DNA of 64,000 nucleotides from contig OZ017767.1 in assembly GCA_963969345.1 (NCBI GenBank), forward strand, positions 1,488,001-1,552,000, written 5' to 3'. This DNA comes from Turbatrix aceti (taxonomy: Eukaryota > Nematoda > Chromadorea > Rhabditida > Panagrolaimidae). Each line of letters starts with the position of its first letter. Within the stretch, counting starts at the first letter, position 1. Positions 32,903 to 44,604 of this stretch are shown here, one piece after another. Under the pieces are notes generated by a model. It made no database searches, was not told the DNA's origin, and worked only from the letters and a program-made list of their open reading frames with translations. A program made the translations under genes and the position numbers.

Positions 32903-34129
32903 TTACAACGAATGCAAGTCCGCTTGACAACAAGCAGCCAAGTGGAAGAAAATAATATAATGCACAAACGCACGAGGTTTTTTTCGTGGCGAGATACTGG
33001 ATAAGCGATGTGATCCCAGGCGTTTGGTGGACAGAATGTTGAATGTTCCGTTGGTGGCACGAAATTATGTCCCTGCCAAAAAAAACAGCAAGGGCGGGGC
33101 AGCATGCGCGCGACTGTGAAAAGTGTGCGAGCAAATCGTTTTCCCTGTCCCGAAGACGATTTGCTCAGGTGTGAACACTAACAATATGAGGCGCGTCTGC
33201 TCCTGCGCAAGGTATTACCTTTTGTTTCTTTGGCACAGACGGTGAGAGCGATCGCTGCCCAATAAGGTGTGCGTCTCCATTAAGCTTGCGCAGGAGCAGA
33301 CGCGCATGTGTCCTGAGCAAATCGTTTTCGTTTTGCGGCAGGTAAAAAGGTTTCGGTAAAAATTAACACAAAGTCGTCACGCCCTCCTCTCATCGTAAGC
33401 TTTGCTCGTTTGAATGTTGCATAGCTAGGACGCACAATAAAGTGGGGTGAATGACAGCGCATGGAAAATGATTGTGCTGCGATCGTCTGTGCCATAGAAA
33501 CAAAATGCAATCAATACCTTGGGCGAGAAGCAACACATTGTTGGCAATTCAATCATTCATCCATAAATTTGAACTTTCGGTTATCTTTTATCATACAAAA
33601 TGTCCGTAATTTTTTTGGGAGTTTATTTTTGGGATTTTTTGGCGTTATCATTAAAAAATGACTGAAAGAACGTAAACTACCTAACATAAGTAAGCCAGAT
33701 TTAGTTCAATCAAAAATGTATCACGCGTACAACAACCTGCCTGCACACGCAAAGCGATGCAAAAAAAACACCGATAAGCTTATCTGATCGATTAAATCAA
33801 AACAGTAAAATGAACACTCTAACATCAAACACCTGCGGTGTAAAAACATCTTGCTACGGAATAAGTAAACATTTGTGCATTTTGAGTTTGATCATGCTGC
33901 TTTTTCAATTTTATCTCTACGGCTACTTTACTTTACTTTACTTTAACTTTACTTTAAAAAAATTAAAAATGCACTTTGACGTTAAAAAAATGTGCCTTCG
34001 TTTGCTGAACTGATAAGAATTGTTATTACCAGTATGAAAAGATGAAAAAAATTTGGTTTGTCCTTTTATTTTATACAAAATGTTATCAAGTGACCGCATA
34101 AATAAATATTTATTTTTTTTGTTTTGACT
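32903..34129. other. Intergenic, helicase 5' flank to lipase 3' flank
   Basis: Contains the helicase promoter region and, at 33151-33330, a small inverted-repeat element. The short frames are not supported as genes. AT-rich from 33500 on; the lipase stop lies at 34130, with AATAAATAAA-like sequence on + just beyond it. Confidence 0.4.
33151..33330. mobile_element. 180-bp MITE-like element
   Basis: Inverted ends of about 19 bp, CGAAGACGATTTGCTCAGG and its near-complement. An inner, longer-range match pairs GCGCGTCTGCTCCTGCGCAAG (33192 on) with its complement near 33284. A further ATTTGCTC-like unit lies just outside the left end (33128). No coding capacity. Target duplication not obvious. Confidence 0.6.
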
Positions 34130-35251
34130 TCACACCTGATGACTGGTGACCAGTTTGTACTGTTCGTCCGCAGTAAGGCCTTTGGTTCCCAAATGTGAGT
34201 AATTCTGATAGACTACCCTGTCTGTTGAGCCGGGTATAAGGCTCGTTGGTCGCGACCATACGTTATTCTTGTTGCCAATGATTTGATCTCCCAATGACCA
34301 CATGGAAAAAATATAGCTTCCTTCCGGCTGAGAATTGGCGTTTAATTTAGCCAAAAAACTAGAATACGTTATACTTGACGGGTTGCAAGTTAGGAAATAT
34401 GTTTTTAATGCGCATCCAAGATAGTTAAGTCCACAGTAATCTCCAGGCCAAAAACCGCTCTAAAAAGTTGATTTTCGATAAAAGTTAAAATTGAAAAATA
34501 GTACGAACAGCAGAATTGCAAGTCGGTGTTGAATAGGCGACTACGCCTTGACAGCTGCAGAGACCATAATTCGCACCGGAAATGCCAACAAAGGTATCGA
34601 CCTGATCGGTCAAAGGGTCACCGAGGTTGCAGGACGATGATAGACTTCCGCCTTTGATCACCTTCCGACCGATCGTTACACCCATCGAGTGACCTATGAC
34701 GTCGATTTTGTCTGCTTTGGTATATTCGAGAACGGCATTGATAAATTGCCGGATTTGTGTCAGAGTAGCGCAGTCGTGGGTTCTGAAACGATAACAAGAA
34801 ATGCTTTTTGGAATCTGCAAAAATACGACGAACAAAACTTACTGTAAAGCAGCGGCTAACGCAGAAGCATCGCCCCAGGTCGTTGCATACAGCTCGGCAG
34901 AAGTGTATCCCTTTGAGAGAAAATACTTAATCGATTGCGACCACCCAGGAACGGCAAACGAGTGATAAAGTGCAGCATCGGAATTCCCATGAATGAAAAC
35001 AACAGGTTGGTTATTGATTGTCTGATTGGCACTTGTCCGACCGCCGTAGCTACCCCAGGTTCCCAAATCAGTTCTTGCAAAATTATATTTTTGGTATCCG
35101 TTTCTGTAATTTTTTGTTTAAACACAGAAATTTTAAACAAAAAAACCAACGCCTTCAAAAATGCTTGAAAATCGAGTGTGATAGGGCCCTGTTGACAGCG
35201 CACGAGTGCGGAGCAGAGAACAGTGACAAAGAGAATCAAAAACGTGCACAT
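34130..35251 (-). CDS. Secreted class 2 lipase (lips-type)
   Basis: Four exons on -: 35251-35151, 35103-34843, 34782-34509 and 34459-34130, total 321 residues. A cleavable signal peptide ([19 protein letters not shown]) starts the protein. The oxyanion-side motif is [14 protein letters not shown]; the nucleophile elbow is GHSMG at about residue 147. The likely acid is Asp in WSLGDQIIG and the likely His is in NYSHLGT, completing the triad expected of the Lipase_2 family. YATTWGD is also typical. C. elegans has many such lips genes. Probably a secreted intestinal or extracellular esterase; the substrate is unknown. The donor of exon 3 (GTTCGT) is weak. Confidence 0.9.
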
Positions 35252-35549
35252 AACTGAAAAAAAGCAAAAAACTAATGCTTTCGTGATCCTTGCTGGTTTT
35301 TATGCCAATCGTTATCATATTGAAAAACGCCAAATATGGCTTCAGGTGAACTGACAAACAAAATTCCGATAACAACACCTGGCTAACCTCTAATGCAAGA
35401 AAAACGTGGACAATCCCGTAACCTTGCATGTCAGGTATGGTGGAACAAAACGTTCTTTGACCCCTGTCAAACTTCTCGGACTGTTTGTTATCACATGGAT
35501 TTATTTTTTCCACTTCAATAAATATTTACAAACAGAAATGCACAACTGA
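35252..35549. other. Intergenic, lipase 5' flank
   Basis: About 300 bp between the lipase start and the stop of the upstream aminopeptidase-like gene, both on -. No gene; promoter elements not resolved. Confidence 0.4.
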
Positions 35550-38403
35550 TTACTTTCCGGCAGCATCTGCACGACGAAGTGCATCTACAGCTGCACGCAT
35601 GCCAATGCGAGCGTTGGCAATTTGGTCAATATTCAGGTCCCGGAGAATATGGACCGCATTTTCCAGGTTCTTGTAAGCAATAGGATTGTTTCTTATCATG
35701 TTTGCGATTTTGTGGATGTTCTCATCAGGTTCGTTGTAGGGCCTGAAATCGAGAGATTTTTAAAGAACTGCTGCAGATATGTATTTTTAGTTTTTTTTTA
35801 ATATTTATTTATATGCTCTAACTCGTACACAAAATATCATACATACAACACTACAATGGTCAGTCAGAAGAAGACGATCGTACGTAGAGGAGCCCATATG
35901 TATGTATGCATACATGTATGTATGTTTAAAACGTGCACTCACATTCCATATTTTTTCTCGAACTTTCTGATGCAAATAGAAATTAGATTTGGATTTCCGA
36001 AATACAGCTTTTTGCAGCGGTTCAACCGCCTACTCATTTCCTGGACATTCATAACGTCCTGGTTGTCGGACGATTCTCGCTTGCGACGACGTGCAACAGA
36101 TTCATCATTCGTGTTTTGGAGCGACGGTTCAGGCACAGCAATGCCGTCAGACAGCTGGTAAAATCCATGCAGTGATTTGACGCACACCCCCGGAGTCGAC
36201 AGAACGTATTGCGATGAGCACAAAACAAAAGGCTTGCTGTTGCCGACAGAATCTTGCAAAAACAAAGGCACAGCGCCGCCATCGAACGGATCCTGTTTCA
36301 GAACGACATCACCACCTGGCTGCAGGATCGCCTCGACTTGGATGTACTTATAGTTTGAGACAATGTGCGAAAAGTACTTTGCCACTTGAAACGGCGTACT
36401 TGTGTCGTTGTCACAGGTTATGACGTCATTGGCGGGCATTTGCACGACCTAAAAAAAATTCTCTTCTCAAAAAAAATGAATTTAAAAATTTCTTACCTTT
36501 CCGAGTTGATCCGTAGTGAAATGTGTGTTTACAGGTGCAGCCGCGACATAAGCTCTTAAATAGTTTTGAAAATTTTCCAATCCGACAAGCTGAGCGAGAG
36601 CATGGAGACCAGTGATGACCTTGTCGGTTTTGTATTTTTTTTCCTGCGACAAAACGGCCATGCGACGGTTCTGTGGGTCGAGAAAATTGTCATCATTGAT
36701 TTTTCCATCAGCTTCAGCAATGGCACGAAGACGGATTTTTTCCATATTGTGATCGAGATACGTAGACGGCCCATCAAAGACCAAGTGAGTCGTATAGTCT
36801 GCCAGTGCGTAGAGCACAGCCTGGTCGACAGGGGAATTCGCGTACAGATGGTTGCCAAAAAGTAACCGGGCAAAGAGGCGAATGTTGTCCCGCCCTTCTT
36901 CGAACGAGCTGGCAATCAGGTTTCCTCCAATGAAGTAGTTGTCGGCCAAAACGTTGTCATCCGGCAGACTACTACGCTCGAATACCAAAAATCCTGAAAC
37001 AAAAAAAATTAGGAATGCGAAAAATTCCATAACAAAAAAAAATTGGAAAAAAAAATAAAAAAATACAAAAAACCAAAAAAATCGGAAAACAAAAAAAAAC
37101 GAAAAACAAAAAAATCGGAAAATAAAAAAAACAAAAAAAATCAAAAAACAAAAAAAAATTTTTAATCGAAAAACAAAAAAAAATTGGAAAACAAAAAAAA
37201 TCAAAAAACAAAAAAAAAATTTAAAACATCGAAAAACAAAAAAAAACAAAAAAAAATCGAAATAAAAAAAATTAAATTTCGAAAATATTTTTTCCTCAAA
37301 ACTAACCAATTTGTTCAAAATCGTAGAACGGATATTGCTCAAAATACGACTTGAAATCGTTGGCCAGAAAGCTTTCGCTCTGCACATATCCCCCATTGAG
37401 TTCAATGAGGTACACATGAATGGGTAATCCATTCTTATTTATAACACTGGTGTCCGCATTGGCGACGTCTCTGATCTGAATACTCTTGCTCGACCCAATA
37501 ACCAAAACCAGATCCGCAGCTGCCATCGGTGACGTCGGGGCAAATATCTTCGTTATTTTGTATTTCTCATTCGGCACCGTTGTTTCTTGGAGCGGTGCCG
37601 TCGAGTATACAAGTCTGTCTGCGGGTACAGTAACCTTCACAAACCACACAGCCTCAGTTTTGTGCCTGTCGAAGACTGGAACAATGTGGTCGATTTTGGT
37701 TAGGCCTCGAAGGGAGAAGAACACCGGAACATCGTGGCCGACGTTCATGCTGTACAGACCGGCACCTGCTGTTTTTGTAGTTTGGCCAGCGTAAGACACC
37801 TGTAATTGTGTTTTTTAATACGCAAAAAATTTTGAACAGAAAATATTAACTCACAGTCAACATATAAGGAATTCCAGGATTAATCGAGAATACCAAATCC
37901 AAGTAGGTCATGTTTCCGTCCTTGCTTATGCCCAAATTTCCCTGTCCATTGATCTCGGCACTTATTATCAAAAGATCAAACCCGGTGCGCAATGCTAAGT
38001 AATTGGTCTCCGTTTCGACGGTAAAAGCTACCGACACAAGGCCCTCGAACGTCTCGGTATCATCAATGTCAAGGTCCAGAGTGTAGTTGATCGGATGGAC
38101 AGGGGAGTACGTATCTTCGCTAAAAATTCATTTATACAAGTTTAAAAAAGTACGACAGATACAAAAAAACACCTACTGTTTGCCACCCCGGATAAGGATA
38201 CTCATAGTGGTTCGGCCCAACTTGAGAATGTCGACATAAAAAATAACAAGAGTGACGAGAGCGGCAACCAGAAAACAGAGAGCGATGACAAGCATGACTT
38301 TTAGAAAACCGGCGTCATCATCTTTGGAGGGTTGTTCCTTCTCGCGCGAGTCCGAATTACCGTCGTCGCGGTCGGATGATTCGGTGTTGTTTGCAGACAT
38401 CAC
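35550..38403 (-). CDS. Pseudo-aminopeptidase, M1-like type II membrane protein, copy 1
   Basis: Six exons on -: 38403-38177, 38119-37855, 37799-37307, 36993-36497, 36448-35943 and 35742-35550, total 726 residues. A charged N-terminal tail precedes one membrane helix at about 36-55 (VMLVIALCFLVAALVTLVIFY). The M1 N-domain follows (PVHPINYTLDLDI, GLYSMN, IDHIVPVFDR, ADLVLVIGSS). The region equivalent to the catalytic domain reads YFEQYPFYDFEQIG and LFARLLFGNHLY, where active enzymes have HELAHQWFGN. Both zinc His and the Glu are replaced (RLFAR), and no GAMEN motif is seen. It should be inactive and more likely binds peptides or proteins outside the cell. A short helical tail ends in DALRRADAAGK. 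Confidence 0.85.
37010..37290. repeat. A-rich AAAACAAAAAAATCGG tract in intron
   Basis: The third intron of the gene above is almost entirely A with spaced C and TCG, in imperfect units such as AAAAACAAAAAAATCGGAAA. On - it reads as a T/TTTG tract and gives a false Phe-rich open frame continuous with exon 4. Confidence 0.75.
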
Positions 38404-38772
38404 TGCTGTTCAGCAAACAGACAACACACACTGAATGGAAATGCCAAAAAGCTGCCATAAAGAAGTTTTGACAGAATTTGCCTATTGAATCGATGATAAT
38501 TTCTTACGTGCAAAATATGAATAAACATGCTTACTTGAAATTTTTTGTAATCCGGAAAATTATTTTATTTTTTGTTGAATTTGCAAATTCGAGTTGTCAC
38601 TGATCAGACTTTTCAAACAACTTGAAAGACTTTTGTGTCCGTGGTGTGTGGTCAAAAAATAGCACGGCAAACATTTTTATATTTTTTATTATTTTCGTAC
38701 ACGAAACAAAAAAATCTAATGCTGTCGACTTCCTCAGCATCAGTCTAAACCACTCAATGCCAGCGTAACGAT

Positions 38773-41700
38773 TCAGCGAGAGCCGGACGGAATGTCGACG
38801 AACAATGTGTAGAATCCATAAAGAGATTCAAAAGTTTGTCCGACGGAAATGTCCACTTCGCTGATCGCCGAGCACAAAACGAAGGGTTCGGTACTTCCCG
38901 AGGAACTTCGAATCATCAAAGGAATTTGGCCAAAGTAAGGCTCTTGAATGATTTTGACCCGAGAACTGTCGCCTGGCATGCTGGTGACACGGACAACAGG
39001 GTATTGATCATTTTCGTAGATTTCCCGCAGGTAAGCATAAATGTTTAATGAAGCGTGAACCGGATTGTTTTCGCACGTTAGTCCATCGATTTTCAAAAGC
39101 TGGAAATTTGTTTTTTTTGATTGTTCCAATTACGTTCAAACCAACCCTTGCGAATTCCCATGCAGTGAAATGCGTATTTGGTGGAGAGTAAACAAGGTCT
39201 TGTAAATTTTCGATGAATTTTTCGCGTTCGGTGAGTTGCGCCAACGCGTGCAGGCCGACGATCAACTTGAACCCTTTGTCCGTTTTGCTTTCGCCCGGGA
39301 AGGCGTAAGTATGCGCCCAGTGAGAATGCCATTTCGACGAGTGCGGTTTTTCCTCATTCATAGCCAGTTTCTGTAGTTCCTTCGCGATCACCTGCAAACC
39401 GCCAGCATCGTTAAAAGTGAGAAGCGCGGTGTAGTCGGCCAACGCAGCGAGCAGAGCCTGTTCGTACGACTGTCTGCTGTAGAGGTGGTTGCCAAAGAGC
39501 ATGCGGGCAAAGAGACGGCTATGAATTCCGTGTTGGGATGAAGGAGTGACAATCAGACTACCTCCAACGTAATGGTTCCCGCTCAGAGCGGAATTGTCAG
39601 AGAACTTTACTCCCTCAGTTGTCAGAAGAACTGAAATATGTTTTTTTTTAATTTGCCGACTCACAAAAACTCAAAAACCCACCAATCTGGTCCAAATCGT
39701 AGAACCGATATTTCTTGAGATATTCTTTGGTGGTGGTCTGAATTTCAGATCCCATTGCCATCTCTCCCGTACGTAGTCCGACGTTGTACATAGTGATGTT
39801 TTTGTCTCCATTCCTGTTCAGAAGCGGCGTTTTGACGAAGGAAACATCATCCGTCCAGATGCTCTCATTGGTTCCAATGAGCAAAACCAAGTCAGCGGCG
39901 GTGATGGGAGGCGTTGTCGTGAACAAAGTGTAACGTTCACCATTTATGATCTGGGTTTTGTTAAAACGACCCGTGGAGAAGGCGACAAAATTTGGAGGTG
40001 CAATGACGACGACAGTCCAGGGAACTTCATTTATGTTGATATCAATGACGGGAACGATGTGGTCGATCCTGGTGAGATTCCGGACGGCTATGAGCAAGTC
40101 ATCTCCGTTGCCGAATTTGGTGTGGTAAAGACCCCCACCTGGCTGGGTTGTTGTGATGCCACTGTATTCAACCTGTAATTTTTTTTTAATTTTTAAATAA
40201 GTAATGTTTTTTGTTTTATCAAAAACAATTTTTTCGTTTTTTTTAACAAAATGATTTTTTTTGTTTTCATAAATTTTAGCTTTTTAATAAATCGTTTTTG
40301 TAAAAATTTTTTTTTTAAAATTATTTAATATAAAATTTTTTTTTTAAATTTTTTAAAATAAAAAAAATGAAACTAATTTAATTTCGGTTTTATTTTTTTT
40401 AATTTTAAAATAAAACAAAGAAAATGAAAAAAAAAGAAAGTTTTTAATTTTTTAAAATAAAAACAGATATATCTATTTTTTGACAAATCCGTCGGTAAAA
40501 AAAACTTACATAGATAAAATAGTAATATCCAGCTTTGAGTATTCTGTTGAACTGAATTGTAACCATTCCGATAAAGGGTCTATTCTTAATTTTGCCCCTT
40601 ACACCTCTGGTACCATTTTTACGAAACATCAAGGTGGCAGAATTCACCAACAAATTTTTTCCCACGCGTAGAATGATGTGCTTCGTATACGTCAGAGGGA
40701 TAAATTTTAAAACAAGCTGGCCTTCAAACTTGTCGTAATCCACAAACTTCAACATGAGACGGTACTGTTTCGGTTTGATATCGGAGTAGTTATCGTAATT
40801 GTAAGTTCTAATAAAAAAATTAAAAAAAAATGTTATGTACATACATATATGTTTTTTATAAAAAAAATACTTAGGCGATATTAACGTTAAGTTCCCCACA
40901 TAACTTTGGTTCCCCACAAAGTTCCCCCCCGAGTTCCCCACAACAGCAACGCCTTATGTGGGGAACTCGATCCCCCATAGATGGTTAAGTTCCCCATATC
41001 GCAAATGGGGGAACTCAACCTCCATAACAAAAAATGTGATGTGGGGAATTCAGATTGCAAATTTCTCCTTGGAGGGGACCTCAACACGCACACGTTAAGT
41101 TCCCCAGCTCCCGTTCCGGAGGTTAGGTTCCCAAAGAGTCCGAACTTGAATAGCACCATTTTTTAGTTCACCCCAAGGTTGGGGAACTACATATACGTCA
41201 TATTTGGTACACAACATGGATGGGGAACTAAAAGTTTGTACGATTTAGTTCCTTATTCCGTATCGATGTATATTTGTGAATTTAGGCTTACTTACAGTAA
41301 GAAGAGGGGGGAACTAAAAGTATGTCAATTAAAGTTCCCCATCTAATCCCGCTTTCAGGGGGAACTTAAAATGCACAACGTTTAGTTCCCCGCATGAGTG
41401 GGGAACCAAAAGTCTGTACGATTTAGTTTCCCATTATGAATCGATGTATATTTGTATATTTAGGCTTACTTACAGTAAGAACATGTTTTATTTCACTGTA
41501 AATATGTGTTTTAGGATGGGGAATTAAAGGTGCGTCAGTTAAAGTTCCCCATCTGTTCCCGTCTCCGAGGGGAGCTTAAAATGCACAACGTTTAGTCCCC
41601 CACTTAAGAGGGGAACTAAAAGTTAGTGCGATTAAGCTCCCCACTAAAATTTAGGCTTACTTACAGTGAGAACGTGTTTTTGGATGGGGAATTAAAAGTG

Positions 41701-42650
41701 TGTCAGTTAAAGTTCCCCATTTATTCTTGTTTTCAGGGGGAACTTAAAATGCACAACGTTTAGTCCCCCTCGTTAAGGGGGGAACTAAAAGTTTGTGCGA
41801 TTAAGCTCACCACTAATATTTAGGCTCACTTAGAGTAAGAACCAGAGGGGAACTTAAAGTATGTCAGTTAAAGTTCCCCACGCAAAGGTCATTATGAACA
41901 ACTTAAAAAAACCTAAAATAACAACATAAGATTAAAACCCGTGTTCAAAAATATCCAGTTTAGACCCCAAATTTTATCTTGACAATTACTTGCAAGCAAT
42001 TACGATAAACGAACAACTAACAAAACAAACATAATCAGCTTACACTCAGGCACAAATTGAATCAAAGATAAAACGCCGAAACTCGCAAAGCGATGCACAA
42101 AAAGCGGGAAAACAGACATAGCGATGCTCAAAAGGCTGGAAATCGCGCGCGTTTGAGGACGCACATCATTGAGCAAAAAAACAAGTACGCACATAGTTCT
42201 TTTTTGCCTAGGTGGGGAACCAAACCATCTATGGGGGATCGAGTTCCCCACTAAGAAAGTCTTTTTTTGTGTATAGGGGGGGAACTTAACCATCTATGGG
42301 GGATTGAGTTCCCCACCAAGAGGATAGGGTGGGGAACTGAATGAGGGTGGGTATCGACATGTGGGGTATGGGGAACTTAAAGTAAATATAGCCAATACTT
42401 ACTTTTGATAATTAACAAAGCCGGAAGCGATCAAATAGACGATCGCACAAATCAAAATGAAGCTGGCAACCCCTATGCCGCCGGCGGCAGCGGCGTATAC
42501 CAAATTTTCATTGACATCGTTCTTCGCGCGACGCCGGGAGTCGTCATCTTGTGAACGCGAGCGCGAATTATTGCGATCGGATTGGGTCGAGCGGGGTTTC
42601 TGTTGCGAAGACGGATCACTTGAAACAACGGAATCAAGCGTGCCTGACAT
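38773..42650 (-). CDS. Pseudo-aminopeptidase, M1-like type II membrane protein, copy 2
   Basis: Five exons on -: 42650-42403, 40807-40510, 40172-39683, 39630-39146 and 39099-38773, total 615 residues. Same order as copy 1: charged tail, membrane helix (IGVASFILICAIVYLIASG), M1 N-domain (GGGLYHTKFG, IDHIVPVIDI, AADLVLLIGTNES), then YLKKYRFYDLDQIG and LFARMLFGNHLY. The HExxH equivalent is again RLFAR, so the zinc site was lost before the two genes separated. Intron phases match copy 1. It lacks the final helical exon of copy 1 and stops after SLYGFYTLFVDIPSGSR. Intron 1 is inflated by the GTTCCCC element. The tandem arrangement indicates local duplication, and the divergence shows it is old. 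Confidence 0.83.
40872..42385. mobile_element. GTTCCCC-rich repeat element in intron
   Basis: About 1.5 kb in which AGTTCCCC or GGGGAACT occurs roughly every 30-60 bp. A 38-bp tract (40958-40995) has its near-perfect reverse complement at 42279-42316, plus a further copy at 42214-42251, giving the unit terminal-inverted-repeat character. The outer ends also mirror one another (TTAAGTTCCCCACAT and the complement near 42360-42382). The middle (41220-41890) is a tandem array. It lies in intron 1 of the second aminopeptidase-like gene. No coding frame; class unknown. Confidence 0.7.
41220..41890. repeat. Satellite array of ~140-220-bp units
   Basis: Three to four diverged units. Each runs GGGGAACTAAAAGT, TGTGCGATTAAG or TACGATTTAG, a stretch around TTTAGGCTTACTTACAGTAAG, then CAGTTAAAGTTCCCCAT and AAAATGCACAACGTTTAG. 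Unit length varies because of internal deletions. Confidence 0.75.
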
Positions 42651-42807
42651 CACTGCGTTTCGACAGAACAACAAAACTTACTGAACTTGTTCAAAGGCGG
42701 AGCGTCAAGATTTTGTCAAAAATTTTAATTTGCATAATATTTATTTTGTCACATAATTTTTTTATTTGACGCAAATTACACGGAAAAATAAATTACAAAT
42801 TCTGTCG

Positions 42808-43388
42808 TCAACAAAAATCCAAAAGAATCCGAAATTTTTGACGCGACGAAACATCGCTAACGAGTAACCTATCGGAAACATTATACGGTAGATCAACCAG
42901 TTTGTCGCATTCTGGCGTATGCACCACCAAATACAGCCTAGCGGAATCTGGATTGACTTCCAAACTGCAAACAAAAAATCATAAAAAAATTATTAAAAAA
43001 ATTGTGCTTACTCAATGTCGCTCTGCATTTTCTTGAAAAGCGTCCGTAAAACATGAAGCAAGGCGCAATCGCTTTGGAACATGCCTTCGACGGTTTTCTT
43101 CACGATAGCACCCTGAGGAGCGTAGTAGGCACAGGTGAGAATAACAATCCTCAGATTAACGGTGGATATTGTCTCACTCTCGGATTTCGTTACCGGTGAT
43201 TGTGGGGACGATGCGGCACTCGGTTTCTCCCAATCAATATCCAACTTTTTTTCGTACATCACGGCATTTTGAACGATGCCACTCAGCGAAAATCCCTGAA
43301 TTCGTTTCTCGATGAAAATATCAGAAGCCGACGACGTGGGTGGTACATCTGCTGTCGTCGTTGACTCTGACGCAGTGCGATCTGTCAT
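42808..43388 (-). CDS. Unrecognised small protein
   Basis: Two exons on -, 43388-43012 and 42964-42808, joined in phase 2 across a 47-bp intron, encode 177 residues. The first ~40 residues are Ser/Thr-rich (TASESTTTADVPPTSSAS). The rest alternates hydrophobic strands and helices: VNLRIVILTCAYYAPQGAIV, then a helix ending in LLHVLRTLFKKMQSDIDLEV, then ARLYLVVHTPECDKLV. No signal peptide or membrane helix. It looks like a small alpha/beta domain, but I cannot name a family. It is oriented like its neighbours and lies about 160 bp upstream of the aminopeptidase-like start. Confidence 0.6.
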
Positions 43389-44403
43389 ATTGTTGTTGGT
43401 AGCGATAAAATGATGGAAAAGGCGATGTCGAATGACTGTGTTATGAATTGGGAAACACAAGCATTGTTTTATGCAAATCTATGTACATGTCAAAATTCTC
43501 AAGAAAATTTTATTTTTGACAGAGATTATTTGATTTTGATTGTTTCGGGGAATAAATTGTCATTGTTTTATTTTTTTGTTTAACCAAGCAAGCAGGTTAA
43601 TAAATGCCGTAAAATTCAGTCAGTTAATGCAAAATTTGAAAAATTTGAGCAAAATACTTTTTTTTGCTTTTGAAAAAAAAGGAAATATTTATTTTCGTTT
43701 TTAAAAAAAATAAATATTTTTCATATTAAAAAAAAGTAAACTTATTGTTAAAAAAAGGTTTTTTTAAAAGTTGAGAATTTTTTTTAAGTAAACTTTTTTT
43801 TAAACATTTTTGAAAAATAATCCATATTATAAATATACTTTTTTTACTTTTTTGGAAAAAAATATTACATATATTTTTGTTTTTCAAACTTTTATGGCAG
43901 TAAAAAGGAACACAAAATAAGTCTGTAATCGACATTGATCGCAGTTCTTGACCTAACTACGTATACATACATACGCCCCCAGCGTAATTATTTTTACTCC
44001 AACAAGCAGACGTGATATTCCGTACGCAAGACTCTAACGTCCAGCGCCTGCGCTTCCGGTGATGGTTACGCGACAACCACCTGAGGGGTGTCACGGAAGC
44101 GACTATTTTTGCCCTCAAAAACCAGTTTTTCCATGGTCTTTCAACTTTCGAAGGTGGGTCTAACCTTTTTATAATCGAAGGTGGGTCTAACCTTTTCGAA
44201 CGGTCGTAAAACACATTTTATTTTTTCCTGACCGTATTTTGCGCTGGATGAACTTCGCGAACACTTATATCGATGTATTTTTGCACGCTGATTCGAATGG
44301 TCCTACTCCCGTTACCGTAACTATTACCGTACTTACGCAAACCTCTAATTTAAGGGTGGGTCTAACCTTTTCGAACGCACTTTAATTAGCCATGAAAACT
44401 CAC
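43389..44403. other. Intergenic with GGTGGGTCTAACCTTTTCGA repeats
   Basis: Long A/T runs at 43560-43900. Three copies of GGTGGGTCTAACCTTTT(TCGA) lie at about 44153, 44179 and 44355, the last directly beside the chemoreceptor exon. No gene supported. Confidence 0.45.
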
Positions 44404-44598
44404 AAAAAGTATAAACCAATTCAAAAAAGCCGTAACCAAATCTTCGATGCAACTGTAGTACAGTATTTTTTTATAAGCACTCATATTTTTTGTACTTCTG
44501 TATGCGATAAGCCAGAGTAGGAATAAATTAATTAATATAGCCGTAGGGCAGATAATGGCATTGTACAACCAGTGGATGAATCCTATCATGGCTGTCAT
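44404..44598 (-). pseudogene. First exon of a serpentine chemoreceptor, apparently truncated
   Basis: Starts MTAMIGFIHWLYNAIICPTA and contains TM1 (NLFLLWLIAYRSTK), the loop NMSAYKKILYYSCIEDLV and the start of TM2 (TAFLNWFILF). Then comes a donor-like GTGAGT at 44403. The pattern N...LL.LI...T..M..YK.IL...C..DL is that of nematode str/srh-type seven-helix receptors. No continuing exon is found downstream on -; instead there is repeat DNA. Most likely a gene broken by rearrangement or repeat insertion. A long intron with the rest in diverged form is less likely. Confidence 0.6.
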
Positions 44599-44604
44599 CG
44601 ACAA

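Noticed and set aside
36482..37432. A 316-codon minus-strand frame with a long Phe-rich middle
   Set aside because: The Phe-rich part is the translated T-rich intron between exons 37799-37307 and 36993-36497; splice sites and phases support the intron.
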